Of a stretch of DNA of 64,000 nt, positions 43,160-54,542 are shown piece by piece; within the stretch, counting starts at the first letter, position 1, and every line of letters begins with the position of its first letter. The stretch is from Stomoxys calcitrans. Its lineage: Eukaryota; Arthropoda; Insecta; Diptera; Muscidae. The position numbers and the translations under genes are program-made. The DNA lies in assembly GCF_963082655.1 (NCBI RefSeq), contig NC_081555.1, forward strand, positions 181,328,151-181,392,150, given 5' to 3'. The notes under the pieces were generated by a model. That model saw only the letters and a program-made list of their open reading frames with translations. It was not told the DNA's origin and did not search any database.

Positions 43160-43620
43160 CAAAGCAAACAAAGTTAGAGCGAAGGTGTGGCTGCGCATGC
43201 ATGAACGTGCTGAATTTGCGAACACCGTGTTCTCTGACGAGAAAAAATTCCCCAATTGAGCAGTTCGTAAACTCCCATAATGATGTTTACTTAACCGTAC
43301 GCATTGTACCCTAGGAACGGTCTCCCGAACTAGTTTTCCATTTCAAGTGACGGTGTGGGCGACTATGACCGCCGATGCACAGTGATCCCACCCATACGAC
43401 AGAAATAAAAAAATGTTGTACAAATTTTTATATTTTTACCTTTGTGCCAATGATTCTGGCCTATAAATTTGAAGTCGATAGCTCAACTAAAACTATTTTT
43501 GTCGCACCCTCCCATGTTATAGAAACTAGTGTGCGATGGTCGCTCTCCAATCGTTTTCATCGAGCCTGCCATTAAAGTAAATGCGACTTATTATAGGGAT
43601 AACAATATGGAAGCTGCTTG
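43160..43620 (+). pseudogene. Tc1/mariner-superfamily transposase relic, split by a 156-bp insert
   Basis: Degenerate translation: MHERAEFANTVFSDEKKFPN (catalytic Asp in FSDEKKF, about 43225-43250), then FPFQVTVWATMTAD up to 43377. After the insert, in the same frame, come RSPIVFIEPAIKVNATYYRD and NNMEAAW (43539 on). Joining the two sides across the insert restores TAD-G-RSP, so the insertion is younger than the transposase copy. A stop follows FPN and the first third is barely recognisable. It differs from the transposase at 30907 and 59471 in having FSDEKKF rather than SDEAHFW. Confidence 0.75.
43378..43533. mobile_element. Transib-like MITE, 156 bp, 5-bp target duplication
   Basis: The insert starts CACAGTGATCCC and its right end reversed starts CACACTAGTTTC. 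It is flanked by CGATG at 43373-43377 and 43534-43538; removing the insert plus one CGATG restores an open transposase frame. A 5-bp GC-containing duplication and CACA(G/A)TG-type ends are hallmarks of Transib elements, whose ends resemble V(D)J recombination signals. An A-rich nonamer-like block lies about 23 bp inside the left end (43408-43416) and ACAAAAATA lies 24 bp inside the right end. The TIR match beyond CACA is weak, and no transposase is present. Confidence 0.6.
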
Positions 43621-43745
43621 GTTAAATCAACAATGGCTAATAAGCATATTCCATGGCTATCCAATACGCGGTGTTATCAACATAATTGAAGCCTGTTTTT
43701 CTATTATTCGAGGGGTCGAGTTACGGGCCTAGTGCAGTAACTATA

Positions 43746-43911
43746 TTTTTATACCCTCCAGCGTTTGTAACATCTCCGATTCTAATTCATGAACCTCTCT
43801 TTTCATTTGGCTGAAATTTTGTTTTTGTTCTTAGTTTCTGCCTATGCCAAACAACCGTGCAGAAGGGTCTATGAAATTCTGCCTGCCGAACTTAACACGC
43901 TTTAACTTGTT
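43746..43911 (+). mobile_element. HINE, internally deleted to about 165 bp
   Basis: The head start TTTTTATACCCTCCAGCG jumps to GTTTGTAACATCTCCGATTC, a single partial unit, and then the tail: ATGAAATTCTGCCTGCCGAA and CTTAACACGCTTTAACTTGTT. Confidence 0.75.
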
Positions 43912-44020
43912 ATTGTTTGAGACAAAACATGGGTTTCGACATTTTTCACATGTAAGGTAAGGTTGAAAAGGGGGTGCAGATATTAGTCTGCCCCATGTCA
44001 CTATGTGCGCTCTAAAAATT

Positions 44021-44687
44021 TACAAGTAAAAGCGTGCTTAGTTCGGCCGGGCCGAATCTTATTTACCCACACCATGGATCAAATTTGTCGAGTTATTTTC
44101 CCGGTATCTCTGTTGTGCTGTTTCAGGCTATAGACCGATTCAGACCATATTGACACGTATGTTGAAGGTCATGGGAGAAACCGTTGTACAAAATGTAAGC
44201 CAAATCGGATAATAATTGAGCCCTCATGAGGCTCAAAAAGTCAAGATTCCAGATCGCTTTATATGACAGCTATATCAGGTTATGGACCGATTTGAACCAT
44301 ACTTAGTACAGTAGTTAGAAGTCATACCGAAACACGTCGTACCAAATTTCAGCCCAATCGGATAGGAATTGCGCCCTCTAGAGGCTCAAGAAGTAAAATA
44401 GGGAGATCGGTTAATATGGGAACTGTATCAGGCTGTAAACCGATTCAGACCGAATTTGACACGTACGTTGGAGGTTATGGGAGAAGCCTTTGTTCAAAAT
44501 TTCAACAAAATTGGATAATAATTGCGCCCCTCTAGAGGCTCAAGAAATCAAGACCCCAAATCGGTTTATATGACAGCTACACCAGATTATGAACCGATTT
44601 GAATCATACTTAGCATAGTTGTTGGAAGTCATACCGAAACACATCGTGCCAAATTTCAGCCAAATCGGATGAGAATTATAATGGGTA
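44021..44687 (-). mobile_element. HINE, minus strand, tail and four units, head missing
   Basis: Tail: TACAAGTAAAAGCGTGCTTA, GTTCGGCCGGGCCGAATC. Units with CGCCCTCTAGAGGCTCAAGA, ATATGACAGCTATATCAGG, and GTCATACCGAAACACGTCG. It stops abruptly at AATCGGATGAGAATT (44687). Confidence 0.88.
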
Positions 44688-46705
44688 AATCATCAGCGGG
44701 TATCAGCAGTGTGCTCTATTTAAAAAATTTCTCCCCAATCTTCGTGCCTTATACCAACAGTGTTTTAAATACTAAATCTATGGTAGAGTTCCCACTATTA
44801 TGGAATTATCCCAATCGCATCTCACTGCATGGTTCTATAAATAAGAATTACCTTACCCAATTTTGGCTTTAGGTTTTAATTTCTTACTTTTATGCTTAAA
44901 TTAAATATCCCTCTCCGAAATATTTTTGCAAATTGTATTCATTGGAGCACAATTTAATTCAAGCTCAATAGCGTTTTGGGTTCTTCTTCAGTGGTTTCCG
45001 GTTTACAACTACTCTTTACAGCTGGTGTTGTTGTTGTTTGCCATGGAGGAAAGGACACGAGCAAACACTCCAAGTGGGATATTAAAGAGTCATCGTTTGT
45101 TGGTTGAGGTCTCAGCCGTTGACTCTGCCACAAATGCCGATTGGCAGGAGTATTAACATTAACCCGACAAAAGCCGGTAAAAGGATGTGTTCATAACATT
45201 TACGGTTATTGATATTTGAAAAGCGGAAAATTTATAACAAACGACATCGAACGACAATGGCATTGGCAATGCCAATACCCAAGCCGACGACAACATGTGG
45301 CTGAATGTTGCAAATGTTGTAGTGGGCCAAAAAATATGATGTGGGGTGACATGGCAGAGCTAGCAAAGGTGGTGTTGGTAATGGTGTTGGTGGATTGGTA
45401 ACATAAGCCCAATATTCAATCAAAAATCGATTACATATTGTTTTTTGTTGGTGTGTGTGTGTGTGTATACTCTTTCCTTCACCGTTATGTTTGGCGGCGG
45501 AAAAGGGCTAAGGATGTCGAAAGGTAAGGCAAGACATCCCTTGTTTTCGGGCATCCGGTAAACAGAAGACCTTCCCATAGAATTCTCTGAAATTTCTGTA
45601 CTTGTTTAAATGTCTTGTATGTGTTAGCTTTAAAGCAGAAGGTCAACCCATGTTCGGGCTGTGAGAGCTGCATAGGGCCTGTAGCAGGGATTACACGGGT
45701 GGTTAGTTGTCTACGTGGTGTGTATGGGCATGTGGTCCTGACAATGAATTATTGGCTGTCACGTATTTTACACATATTTTGGCTACTCTAAGCTCTCTCT
45801 TAAGATCTCCTTGAAAAACAGGGAGCGGGGACCAGGGGCGACAACTATGTATTTCATAGGAGTTAACTGGAGTCTCTTACCCAGACCGTAAAATATGCCA
45901 ATATGTGCTTGCATTGACACAATTTTAAAAAGGAGAAATCCTTTGGTTCTCTCCATGGAGGATGTGAAAATGAATGGGAACACCTGTGTCACATGGCCTG
46001 TCAATAAGGGTCTGTCGCTTGCTGCACACAAACACGCAAACACTCACACTCGCGCACTCAGACGCACGCAATACCATCATTGTCGATTATGAATTATGGG
46101 ACCCTCTGCTCGAGCAGAAGATGAAGATGATGATGATTTATGCGAATTTGCCCATTATTGAATTTCTTGTGTATCAAAGCCAATTTGACGGAGGTTACCT
46201 AAATTCATAACGAATGGCTCATGTAAATTTCCGTTATACATCCGTTTCCGAGGGTATATGCTGCGTACAGTGTTTTTTTTTGTCTTCTCTAACACTCTTC
46301 TACTCGTGGTATTATGAGCCACATTTTATTGGGGAGGTGGGAACGTGTGTGAGCTCGTGTATGGAGGCGGACAGCAAAAATGTTTTCATTGCTTATACCC
46401 CTCACAGAGTCTTTTGTTCTGCATCCCAAATAATTCACTTAACGCGCTTCAAATCACTCCAAAGTACTTCGTTATCCAATTACAAGGGCGCAGTTCAAAA
46501 GAAAACAAAAAAATAATCATGCACAAATATCACCACACAATGTCGCGGGTATGTCAAGCCGAAAAAAACGCAAATTTTTTCTCGACCCATTATTTTTGTC
46601 TCAGGTCGTGTAGAATAATGAAAAACTCTACTAAAATGAGCCTAGTAGTAGATGGGTCCGCCTGGTACTTTGACTCAAATTTTAATACCATTTTCTACTC
46701 TTCAA
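44688..46705. other. Single-copy stretch, no gene recognised
   Basis: It includes a (GT)n run at 45451-45467. Short overlapping frames (44926-45156, 45206-45423, 46214-46719) have no domain I recognise. Confidence 0.45.
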
Positions 46706-47246
46706 TACCTTTCATTTGATACCTATATTGTCCCGATCTGTCCACTTTTGATTTTGGGTTGTGTTTTTGGCATAAGGGGGAGGGTCCATCCCTCTTCCGA
46801 TACCGAAAAATTATAAAGTCTATATTCCCTTCCAGACCAACCAACACAATATGCTAAAGTTTTGGGAAAATCGTTTCAATAAATTCTAAGGCCTATTCCA
46901 ACTTCCTGATCATATTGGCAATACCATTTCATTTGAGTCCCATATTGTCATGCTCGTCAAATAAACCTATTTTAAGCGGTTTTGGGGCTGGGGCGGCCCC
47001 CCAGGTACTTGGACCCAACTTTTATTATGAAATTCGTATTCTACTCTTGAATACCTTTCATTGGAATCCCATATTGTCCCGATCGGTTCACTTTTATTTT
47101 TGGGTAGTACTTTTGAGGTAAGGGGGAGGGTCCGCCCCCTCCCGATATCAAAAAATCATATATCCTATGTTTCCTTCCAGACCAACCTACACAATCTGAC
47201 GTTTCTGAGTCTATACGAAACAAACACAAATTGAATTTTATATATA
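46706..47246 (-). repeat. Second tandem family, minus strand, with an end region
   Basis: Reversed hallmarks: TTTCATTTGATACCTATATTG (46708), TTTCATTTGAGTCCCATATT (46926), TTTCATTGGAATCCCATATT (47057), with CCCGATC(T/G)GT(C/T)CACTTTT after two of them. The block ends in CTGAGTCTATACGAAACAAAC and ATTGAATTTTATATATAAGAT, which looks like a family terminus. Confidence 0.7.
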
Positions 47247-48344
47247 AGATTTTTTTTTTGAATTTTTGTTCATGTCCCTTCTACGAACAAATTGATGTTG
47301 AATGTTCACACTGAAGTTGATTCTATAAAGCACAAAGTAGAACTCATTTTTCAATATTGCTTTCATTTTGCTATTTCGCAATTGGAGTTTAATCCAATTT
47401 AGGGTTTTACCTTGGTATGAAGGCAAATTTGCAAAAAAAAAAACAAATTCAGAAAAAATTACAATAATCTGTTAAAACATCCACTTCCGCCTTTGGCCAT
47501 ATCTCCAGCAGGGTAGGGGTGAGAAAACCCAGCACAACTGACAGACAATGTAGTAATTTGCAATCTAACCACCTTTCAGGTTCACCAGTCCGCGAAATGC
47601 TCAAGCTGCTTATGAGCCACTTATTTGTGGCGCCCGTCATGTTTTCGCCCCAAATCATGGGTTCAAGTTTGAAATCTCCTTTGTTTTGCAAATTCGTACC
47701 TAGCCAGGAAGTCAATTCGCAAAGACTACGTCAACACCATCACTCCCACCACCGACATCGTCAGGCTAAACACAATACAAATTAAACGAAAATTTCATTT
47801 TGTTGTGACACATCCCCGTTTGCATTGACATTTGAGGAACACCGAAATGCGAAAGCCTGCAAAAAAAGACATTATGCCAAATACCGCGCAATTTCCCAAA
47901 ATGACAATGGTTTGCGGTGGTCCCCTTCTTTCTTTCTTTCGTTCTGACAATTTGGGTACATGCCTGCACACCAGTCACCGGTTTGTGATTTCACTGCTCA
48001 CGGTTACATTGTGAAAGAGCGCAAACCTTCGCAGTGGAAACTGGCTTAGTGATGATATGATTTGCGAGTGGGACTTCCTTTGGGGGTTTCATGCAAAAAT
48101 CATCATCAGTGGCATTGTTGGGTTCAGAGTTGGTATAAAAAAAAAAAATTGCAAAATTAATGTTTATTTGTTGACGTTGGTGTTGTTATGTTGAAAAGGC
48201 AAATCAACAAGGCGAGTGTGGAGGAAAAAAAAGGAACACTAAAACAACGAAAACGGAATGAATATGGCATAGCCATGTATAACAGCATAGGGTCAAATTA
48301 AAAGGACGAGCAGAAGCAAGGGACAAAAGAAAACAAAAAGTTAA
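47247..48344. other. Single-copy stretch, no gene recognised
   Basis: A short CTTT tract lies at 47928-47942. Frames 47449-47715 minus and 47519-47785 plus exclude each other. No product recognised. Confidence 0.45.
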
Positions 48345-48560
48345 AAAGGCACAGAGTTCCACCGGGCCGAACTTTGGATTCCCTACCACAAACTCGACAA
48401 GTACGTTCAACAACTCGCTGCTCCAAAATCAGATTACAAACGGGTCTAATATGCGTTAGAGACCTTAAATCGGTAGATAGGTTTATAGGGTAGCTACATC
48501 CAAATACAACTCACAGTACCAAATTCAGCAAAATCGAGCAATACATACGTTTAGATACAA
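48345..48560 (-). mobile_element. HINE tail fragment, minus strand
   Basis: AGAGTTCCACCGGGCCGAAC, TTTGGATTCCCTACC, then AAATCGGTAGATAGGTTTAT. It resembles the tail and one unit of the 35324 copy. Confidence 0.65.
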
Positions 48561-48687
48561 TATAATGCCACCAGTATTAGTGAGCAACAACAACAATCGA
48601 AATTACTTTTTCCCATCTTCTTACCTATGCAAAGGGTAGCTATAATCATTAATGCAAGAAATGTTAAAATAGATTTTTTTATTATTT

Positions 48688-48720
48688 TTATACCCTTCAC
48701 CATGGGATGTGCGTATACTA
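48688..48720 (+). mobile_element. HINE head, first 33 bp, before a mariner copy
   Basis: TATACCCTTCACCATGGGAT and GTGCGTATACTA. It continues at 48906 with ATTTCGTCATTCTG. Confidence 0.88.
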
Positions 48721-48903
48721 TTGGGTTGCCCAAAAAGTAATTGCGGATTTTTTAAAAGAAAGTAAATGCATTTTTAATAAAACTTAGAATGAACTTTAAT
48801 CAAATATACTTTTTTTAAACTTTTTTTCTAAGTCACAAGCTGTGAAAAAATTTGTCAACGCCGACTATATGAAAAATCCGCAATTATTTTTTGGGCAACC
48901 CAA
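48721..48903 (-). mobile_element. mariner short copy, 183 bp, with precise TA duplication
   Basis: TTGGGTTGCCCAAAAAGTAA at the left, TTTGGGCAACCCAA at the right, TIR about 30 bp. Flanked by TA at 48719-48720 and 48904-48905; removing the insert restores the HINE head TATACTAATTTCG. Relative to the 37040 copy it is inverted and lacks about 52 internal bp (the CTTCTGTCAGTTATCAGC segment). Confidence 0.93.
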
Positions 48904-49204
48904 TAATTTCGTCATTCTGTTTTTAACTCCTCCAAATATTCGTCTAAGACCCCATAAAGTATATATATTCTTGACCGACATGACATTTTAAGTCGATCTA
49001 GCCATGTCCGTTCGTCTGTCTGTCGAAAGCACGCTTTCACAATTCTCATCAGATTAGACAAAACTTTGTACAACGACTTCTCCCATGACCTTCAACATAC
49101 AATCGATCTATAGCTTGATACAGCTCCCATATAAACCGATCTCCCGATTTAGCTTCTTGAGCACCTACAAGGCGCAATTCTTATCTGAATGGATTAAAAT
49201 ATTA
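48904..49204 (+). mobile_element. HINE, continuation after the mariner copy
   Basis: ATTTCGTCATTCTGTTTTTA, ACCCCATAAAGTATATATAT, GATCTAGCCATGTCCGTTCG, then units (CAGCTCCCATATAAACCGAT). No tail; it runs into the second tandem family at about 49205. Confidence 0.85.
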
Positions 49205-50386
49205 CACAATGACTTTTTCGGAAGGAGGGCGGACCCTCCCCCTGATCCCAAAAATACTACCCAAAAATAAAAGTGGACCGATCGGGACAATATGGGATTC
49301 AAATGAAAGGTATTCAAGAGTAGAGTACGAATTTCATAATAAAAGTAGGGACCAAGTACCTGGGGGCCGCCTCAGCCCCAAGACCCCTTCAAATAGGTTT
49401 ATTTGACGATCTAGACAATATGGGACTCAAATGAAAGGTATTTGGGAATAGATTATGAATATGGTAATGAAGAAGAAATATGCTTTATTATTTCTTGATA
49501 TCAGAATGGGGCGGACCCTTCCCGTTACCCCAAAAATACCACCCAAAACCACAAGTGGACCGATAAAGACAATATGGATATCAAATGTAAGGTGTTATAG
49601 AGTAGAATACGAATATGGTATTAAAAATTGGGTCCAAGTACCCAGAAAGTCGCCCTAACTCCAAAATTTCTAAAAACAAACAAACTAGTCTTCCATATCA
49701 ATATGGGGCTTAAATGAAAGGTATTCGGGAGTAGATTACGATTCTGGCATACAAAATCAGATCGAAGTGTAGGGGGTCACCCCACCCCGCAAAAACTCCC
49801 CATCTTTACTATATGGAACTCGGTTTGTTTGTTTGTTCCGTAGAATCAAAAAAAAGGAAACATAGATTATACAATTTTTAGATATGGGATGGTGGCTGAT
49901 CCTCCCTCTTATAACAAAAACGCCACCCAAATCCAAAAGAGGACTGATAGGCACAATATGGGTATACAATGAAAGTTATTGGAGACTGGAAAATGAAAAT
50001 CATATTACATTTTGGGGTCCAAGTACCTAGCAGGCCGTCTCAACCCAAAAACTCCTCTAAAAAGAAATATTCGACATTCCTATCAATATGGGACTCAAAC
50101 GAAAAGTATCCGGCAGTAAATTACAAATATGGCATAAAAGAGTAGGTGCAAGTAATGGGAGGTCGACCCACCTTCCGATACCTCAAAATGGGCATATTAG
50201 CCGACCATGGCTATATGAGACTCAAATGAGAGGTATTTGGGAGTAGATTACAACATGACATTAAAATTTGCGTTCAAGTCCAGGTAGCGCTTTTCCTCCT
50301 AAAAATACGTTAAATAGGTAAATTGCCCCATTGTGGCAATATGGGACTCAAATGAAAGGTATTCGAGAGTAACGAAAACAAATTAT
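49205..50386 (+). repeat. Second tandem family, main array (period about 128 bp)
   Basis: The core CAATATGGGACTCAAATGAA, then AGGTATT and an AGTAGA(T/A)TA stretch, recurs at 49288, 49416, 49570, 49699, 49953, 50084, 50211 and 50337. Steps are 128, 154, 129, 254 (two units), 131, 127 and 126. Each unit also carries GGTCCAAGTACC(T/C) and CCCCAAAA. No coding potential. It is unlike the HINE units in sequence and period. I do not know a name for it. Confidence 0.85.
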
Positions 50387-50619
50387 AGGGTTGCCCAAAA
50401 AGTAATTGCGGATTTTTCATATAGTCGGCGTTGACAATTTTTTTCACAGCTTGTGACTCTGTAATTACATTCTTTCTTCTGTCAGTTATCAGGTGTTACT
50501 TTTAGCTTACTTTAGAAAAAAAGTGTAAAAAAGTATACTTGATTAAAGTTCATTCTAAGTTTTATTAAAAGTGCATTTACTTTCTTTTAAAAAATCCGCA
50601 ATACCTTTTTGGCAACCTA
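50387..50619 (+). mobile_element. mariner short copy, about 233 bp
   Basis: GGGTTGCCCAAAAAGTAATT and GCGGATTTTTCATATAGTCG at the left; the right end AAAAAATCCGCAATACCTTT, TTGGCAACCTA is mutated. Collinear with the 37040 copy, including the CTTCTGTCAGTTATCAGG segment. Inserted in the second tandem array. Confidence 0.9.
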
Positions 50620-51203
50620 GATATCCAATTTTGGGGAAATTTATTTCGGACTATAGCAATATGGAGCATATTTGAGTCGAAATTTTTCCCCTAAAAAGCA
50701 CTTCTATTACCCTAATTTCAAAATAGCAGATCTCGGAGATTTGTAATGCGATTAGTTCGAAATTTTTTGCACTCTAACAATCACCAAGAAAATAAGAAAA
50801 TGGTTTCTATTGTGGGGACGGGTGCAGCGGGGACAGCCCAAAACTCGCTAAATAGATATATGGACCAATCACGGCAATATAGAGCCATGTGTTTGGGAAG
50901 CCGCCCCATCCAAAAATACCTCCCTATTATATAAAAATATTTGGGGTGGATATTAATTGCTTTTCCGGAAATTTATTTTTATTTTCGGGACAAGTACCCT
51001 GGGGTCCACCCCACCTTCAAACACAACTTATTTACCGATCGTGCCATTATGGGTCTCTTACGAAATGTTTCTGAAAGTAGAGCACGAATCTTAAATTTAC
51101 TTTGATGGCCAAGTGACCACCCCCGAAATACGCCCTAAACCCGTCATACTTACCAATACAGTTATATGGGGCTCAAAGAAAAGGCATTTGGGAGTAGAGT
51201 AAA
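50620..51203 (+). repeat. Second tandem family, continuation, degenerate
   Basis: Traces of the units: ATATGGACCAATCACGGCAA, GACAAGTACCCTGGGGTCCA, GGGCTCAAAGAAAAGGCATT, and TGGGAGTAGAGTAAAA. Confidence 0.65.
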
Positions 51204-51414
51204 AATTTGCCCAGGAACCGAGCAGGGGCAAACTTTTCATATATCAATGAGTGGTTTTCGATTTAAGTTGAGTTTATTAACGATAAGTGATCTCTTTTAT
51301 AGTCGAGCCCGTAGGGTGTGCCGCAATGCGACACCACTTCGGGGAGAATTTTTTACATGACCATGCATGGTACCTAGCAAATGTTGCCAGCATTAAGAGG
51401 GGATAACCACCGCT
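51204..51414 (-). mobile_element. tRNA-derived SINE, body only
   Basis: GCAGGGGCAAACTTTTCATA, TATCAATGAGTGG, CCGCAATGCGACACC, AATGTTGCCAGCATTAAGAG, ATAACCACCGCTA. The tRNA head is missing; HINE sequence follows. Confidence 0.8.
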
Positions 51415-52236
51415 ACTTTATAGTGATGTAGATCGTTGGGGATTACGAATGGCCCATATCGGTTCAGACTTGGATATAGCTCCCATATAAACCGATCTCA
51501 CGATTTGACTTCCGGAGCCCCTGGAAGCCGCAATTTTTGCCCAATTTGGCTGAAATTTTGCACATAGTGTTCTGTTACGACTGTTACTTTCAACAACTGA
51601 TTCAAGTTCGGTCCAAATCGGTCAAGAACCTGATATAGCTCCCATATAAACCGATCTCCCGATTTGATTCATTGAGCCCCTGGAAGCCTCAAGTATGGTC
51701 TAAATCGGTTTATAACCTGATATAGCTCCCACGATTTGATTTCCTGAGCCCCTGGAAGCCGCAAATCATCCGATTTGGTTAAAACTTGGCACATAACATT
51801 CTGTTATGTCTTCCAATAACGAAGCCAAGTACGGTCTAAATCGGTTTATAACCAGCTATAGCTCCCATATAAACCGATCTCACGATTTGACTTCCTGAGC
51901 CCCTAGAAGCCGCAATTTTTGTCCGATTTGCCTGAATTTTTGTACATGGTGTTCTGTTATGACTCTTAACAACTGTGTCAAGTACGGTTCAAATCGATCA
52001 AGAACATGATATAGCTTCTATATAAACCGACCTCTCGATTTGACTGCTTGAGACCTTACAAGCCGCGATATTTATCCGATTTGGCTGAAATTTTGCATAT
52101 AGTGTTCTGTTATGAGTCTCAACCACTGCTTCCAATTCGGTCTATAACTAGACATAGCTCCCATATTTTAGCCGAATCCATGGTGGTGGTTTCCCAAGAT
52201 TCGGCCCGGCCGTACTTAGCACGCTTTTACTTGTTT
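51415..52236 (+). mobile_element. HINE, 'CCCTGGAAGCCGC' subtype, units and tail
   Basis: Starts inside the post-head region (GTGATGTAGATCGTTGGGGA). Units: GATATAGCTCCCATATAAAC, CGATTTGACTTCC, GAGCCCCTGGAAGCCGCAAT, TGTTCTGTTACGAC. Tail at 52178-52236: CATGGTGGTGGTTTCCCAAG, TTCGGCCCGGCCGTACTTAG and CACGCTTTTACTTGTT. Confidence 0.88.
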
Positions 52237-52266
52237 TCGTTTGAAATATAGGTGAAGGGAAATTGA

Positions 52267-52337
52267 CGATAGCATCGATACTATCGATAATTATAAAAGA
52301 GAAATATAGTAAATATTGAATGTTGCAATTATCGATA
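52267..52337. promoter_or_regulatory. CGATA / TATCGATA cluster
   Basis: Three CGATA motifs at 52267, 52276 and 52285 are spaced exactly 9 bp apart; the last lies in the palindrome TATCGATA (52282-52289). A second TATCGATA is at 52330-52337. TATCGATA is the Drosophila DRE (DREF site), and clustered CGATA is the BEAF-32 boundary signature. A role here is inference; no promoter or gene start was seen nearby. Confidence 0.35.
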
Positions 52338-52364
52338 GATTCTCAGCTCTTTAATACATGCGCT

Positions 52365-52567
52365 TTTTATAGGCTCAAGACCCCTAATCAGGAAATTCTT
52401 TTATATGGCAGCTAATTCAAATGTGCTTCGATTTAGGCCGTTCAAGAACATGAACGGCGTATGGCAAAAATTGCCACTTTCAGCTCAAAATCTGAGGTAT
52501 TTAGCGGCTGTAGAGTAAATAAAACAGACTCACCGACGGACAGATGGACGGACATACACACGTCGCC
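52365..52567 (-). mobile_element. HINE remnant
   Basis: TATAGGCTCAAGACCCCTAA, TTATATGGCAGCTAATTC, CACCGACGGACAGATGGACG and GACATACACACG. A reversed unit plus part of the reversed head. Confidence 0.6.
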
Positions 52568-53311
52568 TTTCACTTTCCCTACTATTGTAAAATATGGGGG
52601 CCTTTCGTCTTCGATTAGGATTTATTTATAGAGGGTCATAAGAAAATGTTTAGCCAGAGAACTATTAACCGTTTTAAACTTACCTATACTTGCCTTATAC
52701 CATTTTCCTAACTTGATTTTTGTAACCTCCTCGTGCAAACCTTCTCAATTCAAATGCCGGATGTCATAGCCAACCTCAGAACCATTGTTCAACAGTAGGT
52801 GGTCCATAAACTTTATAGCTTAACATGAAGGTCTTCTTGGCCGTATGTTTCCATTCTTTTTGTGTGGCTTTAAAAAATCCCTCTCATGCTGGAAAAAAAC
52901 CACATACGCCCCAGTGAATAAATCACCCCAACCAAATCTCACGTTAAGAATGTACTGGCAAAGTGAAAAAAAAAAATATAATAATGAGCCTTTACCACAA
53001 AACTCCTGGAACTGACAATCACAAATACTGCTGCTGCCGCTTTGCCGACAAGACAAACACGATGGAGATGTACAAAATTAATAAAAATCTGGAAAATATA
53101 ATAAATTTTAATGAAACATCTACCCCTACCTCTACCACAATGGCTAAAAGGAACTGAAACAACACTCACCCCACATATTGATGAAGATATACGAGAGCCA
53201 GAGTTTGTGATAATTGTGAATTACTTAGTGTGCATATGCGTGAAATGAAATTTCCCAATTGATTTAATTGAAATTGCATCAAATGAGGAATTTCAATTTC
53301 CATAACCGGAA

Positions 53312-53334
53312 GTGTGTGTGTGTGTGTGTGTGTG
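53312..53334. repeat. (TG)n microsatellite
   Basis: Uninterrupted TG run of about 23 bases. Confidence 0.9.
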
Positions 53335-53882
53335 GTGTATTCAAATTTATTTCCTATTCCTTGCTGACTGATTGGTCTACGAGTGGATGGAGGAGAGAGC
53401 AGTGGTTTGCTTGTGTTGTTTGGTTTCCTTTGCTGTGGTTATCCTTTGCATAACCCTGTAGGATGGGAGGTCTTTGAGCAAAACTTTTTGTCAAGTCACA
53501 TGTGCTGGTTATTGGTTATCCATCCTATTGCAGAGGATGAGATTTTCTTGGGATTTTCTTAAGGACCACAAGCGTGCTTCTCGAATGTCGGTTGTGGTCA
53601 CTTTGAATGCAGACCAAACCTATTGATAATGATTTCTGGCTCTGTATTTTAATATTCCATCTCAAGGTAGGGGTTAATCTTACAAGATGTTTACAATCTC
53701 GTAATGGCTTTCGGAAAACATGTGTCGTCGTACCATGGTAGGCGGGGAAGGGCAGACAGGTCATTTGTAGTTTAACACCGCCCATACATGTTTAATGGCA
53801 GGCCATGCATTGCTGAAAGAGCTTTTTAATATTCTTAAAATCTATCCAATGGATTTTATACCTTTTTCCATAGTTATTTCCC

Positions 53883-53909
53883 CCTCTCTCTCTCTCTCTC
53901 TCTCTCTCT
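53883..53909. repeat. (CT)n microsatellite
   Basis: Uninterrupted CT run of about 27 bases. Confidence 0.9.
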
Positions 53910-54542
53910 TGTGTATCTTTGTCTTTGAGAAGTTATTCAAGTGGGTTGGACTAATTTGCATGTTTTGTCCATGAATATAATCCGAAACGTGTTTCTTCTT
54001 AGGACTTTTGAGGATATGAGACACACATGCTTTTGAGGAGCCTGGATTACCTGAAAATCCAAAGTATTATTGCGTGAAGATATTTTGGTATTTGAGCATT
54101 ATATTATCAATGGCTTTGTTAAAATTTGTTTAACAGACATGAAAACAAAATCGAAAACATCTGACTACTCAAATATTCCCATTAGGTAGTTACAACACTC
54201 TCTATAGTTTCAAAAAGGATACACCATACACATATAAACACATCGCGCTTTGATCCAAATGAGTATTGGTAGAAGTTTAAAGTTCTTGAGCAAATGATCG
54301 TTTGGGGTTGCAAATGGCCGATTTTGTGTAAGTATAGGTCTAATGGAACGATTTTGCGATTTAGTTTTGAGTTGATTCATACTCGTACTGGCTTAGGTGT
54401 ATGCCCGTAGTGGCATGGGGCACTCTCTTTTCAACCTTAACTAACCTAACCTTATATGTTGTCTAATTCAACCAAAGAAATTGGTTCTTCGAAGCACGTA
54501 GTCAAGTCAGAAGGAATGTAATCAGCAGTGGAATTAGACCAC

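Larger units (their letters stand above)
52237..54542. other. Mostly single-copy stretch, with a CGATA cluster and microsatellites
   Basis: It holds the CGATA/DRE-like cluster (52267-52337), a HINE remnant (52365-52567), a TG run and a CT run (listed separately). No recognisable gene. Confidence 0.45.

Noticed and set aside
53312..53909. TG and CT runs as regulatory elements
   Set aside because: They are simple microsatellites with no supporting context.
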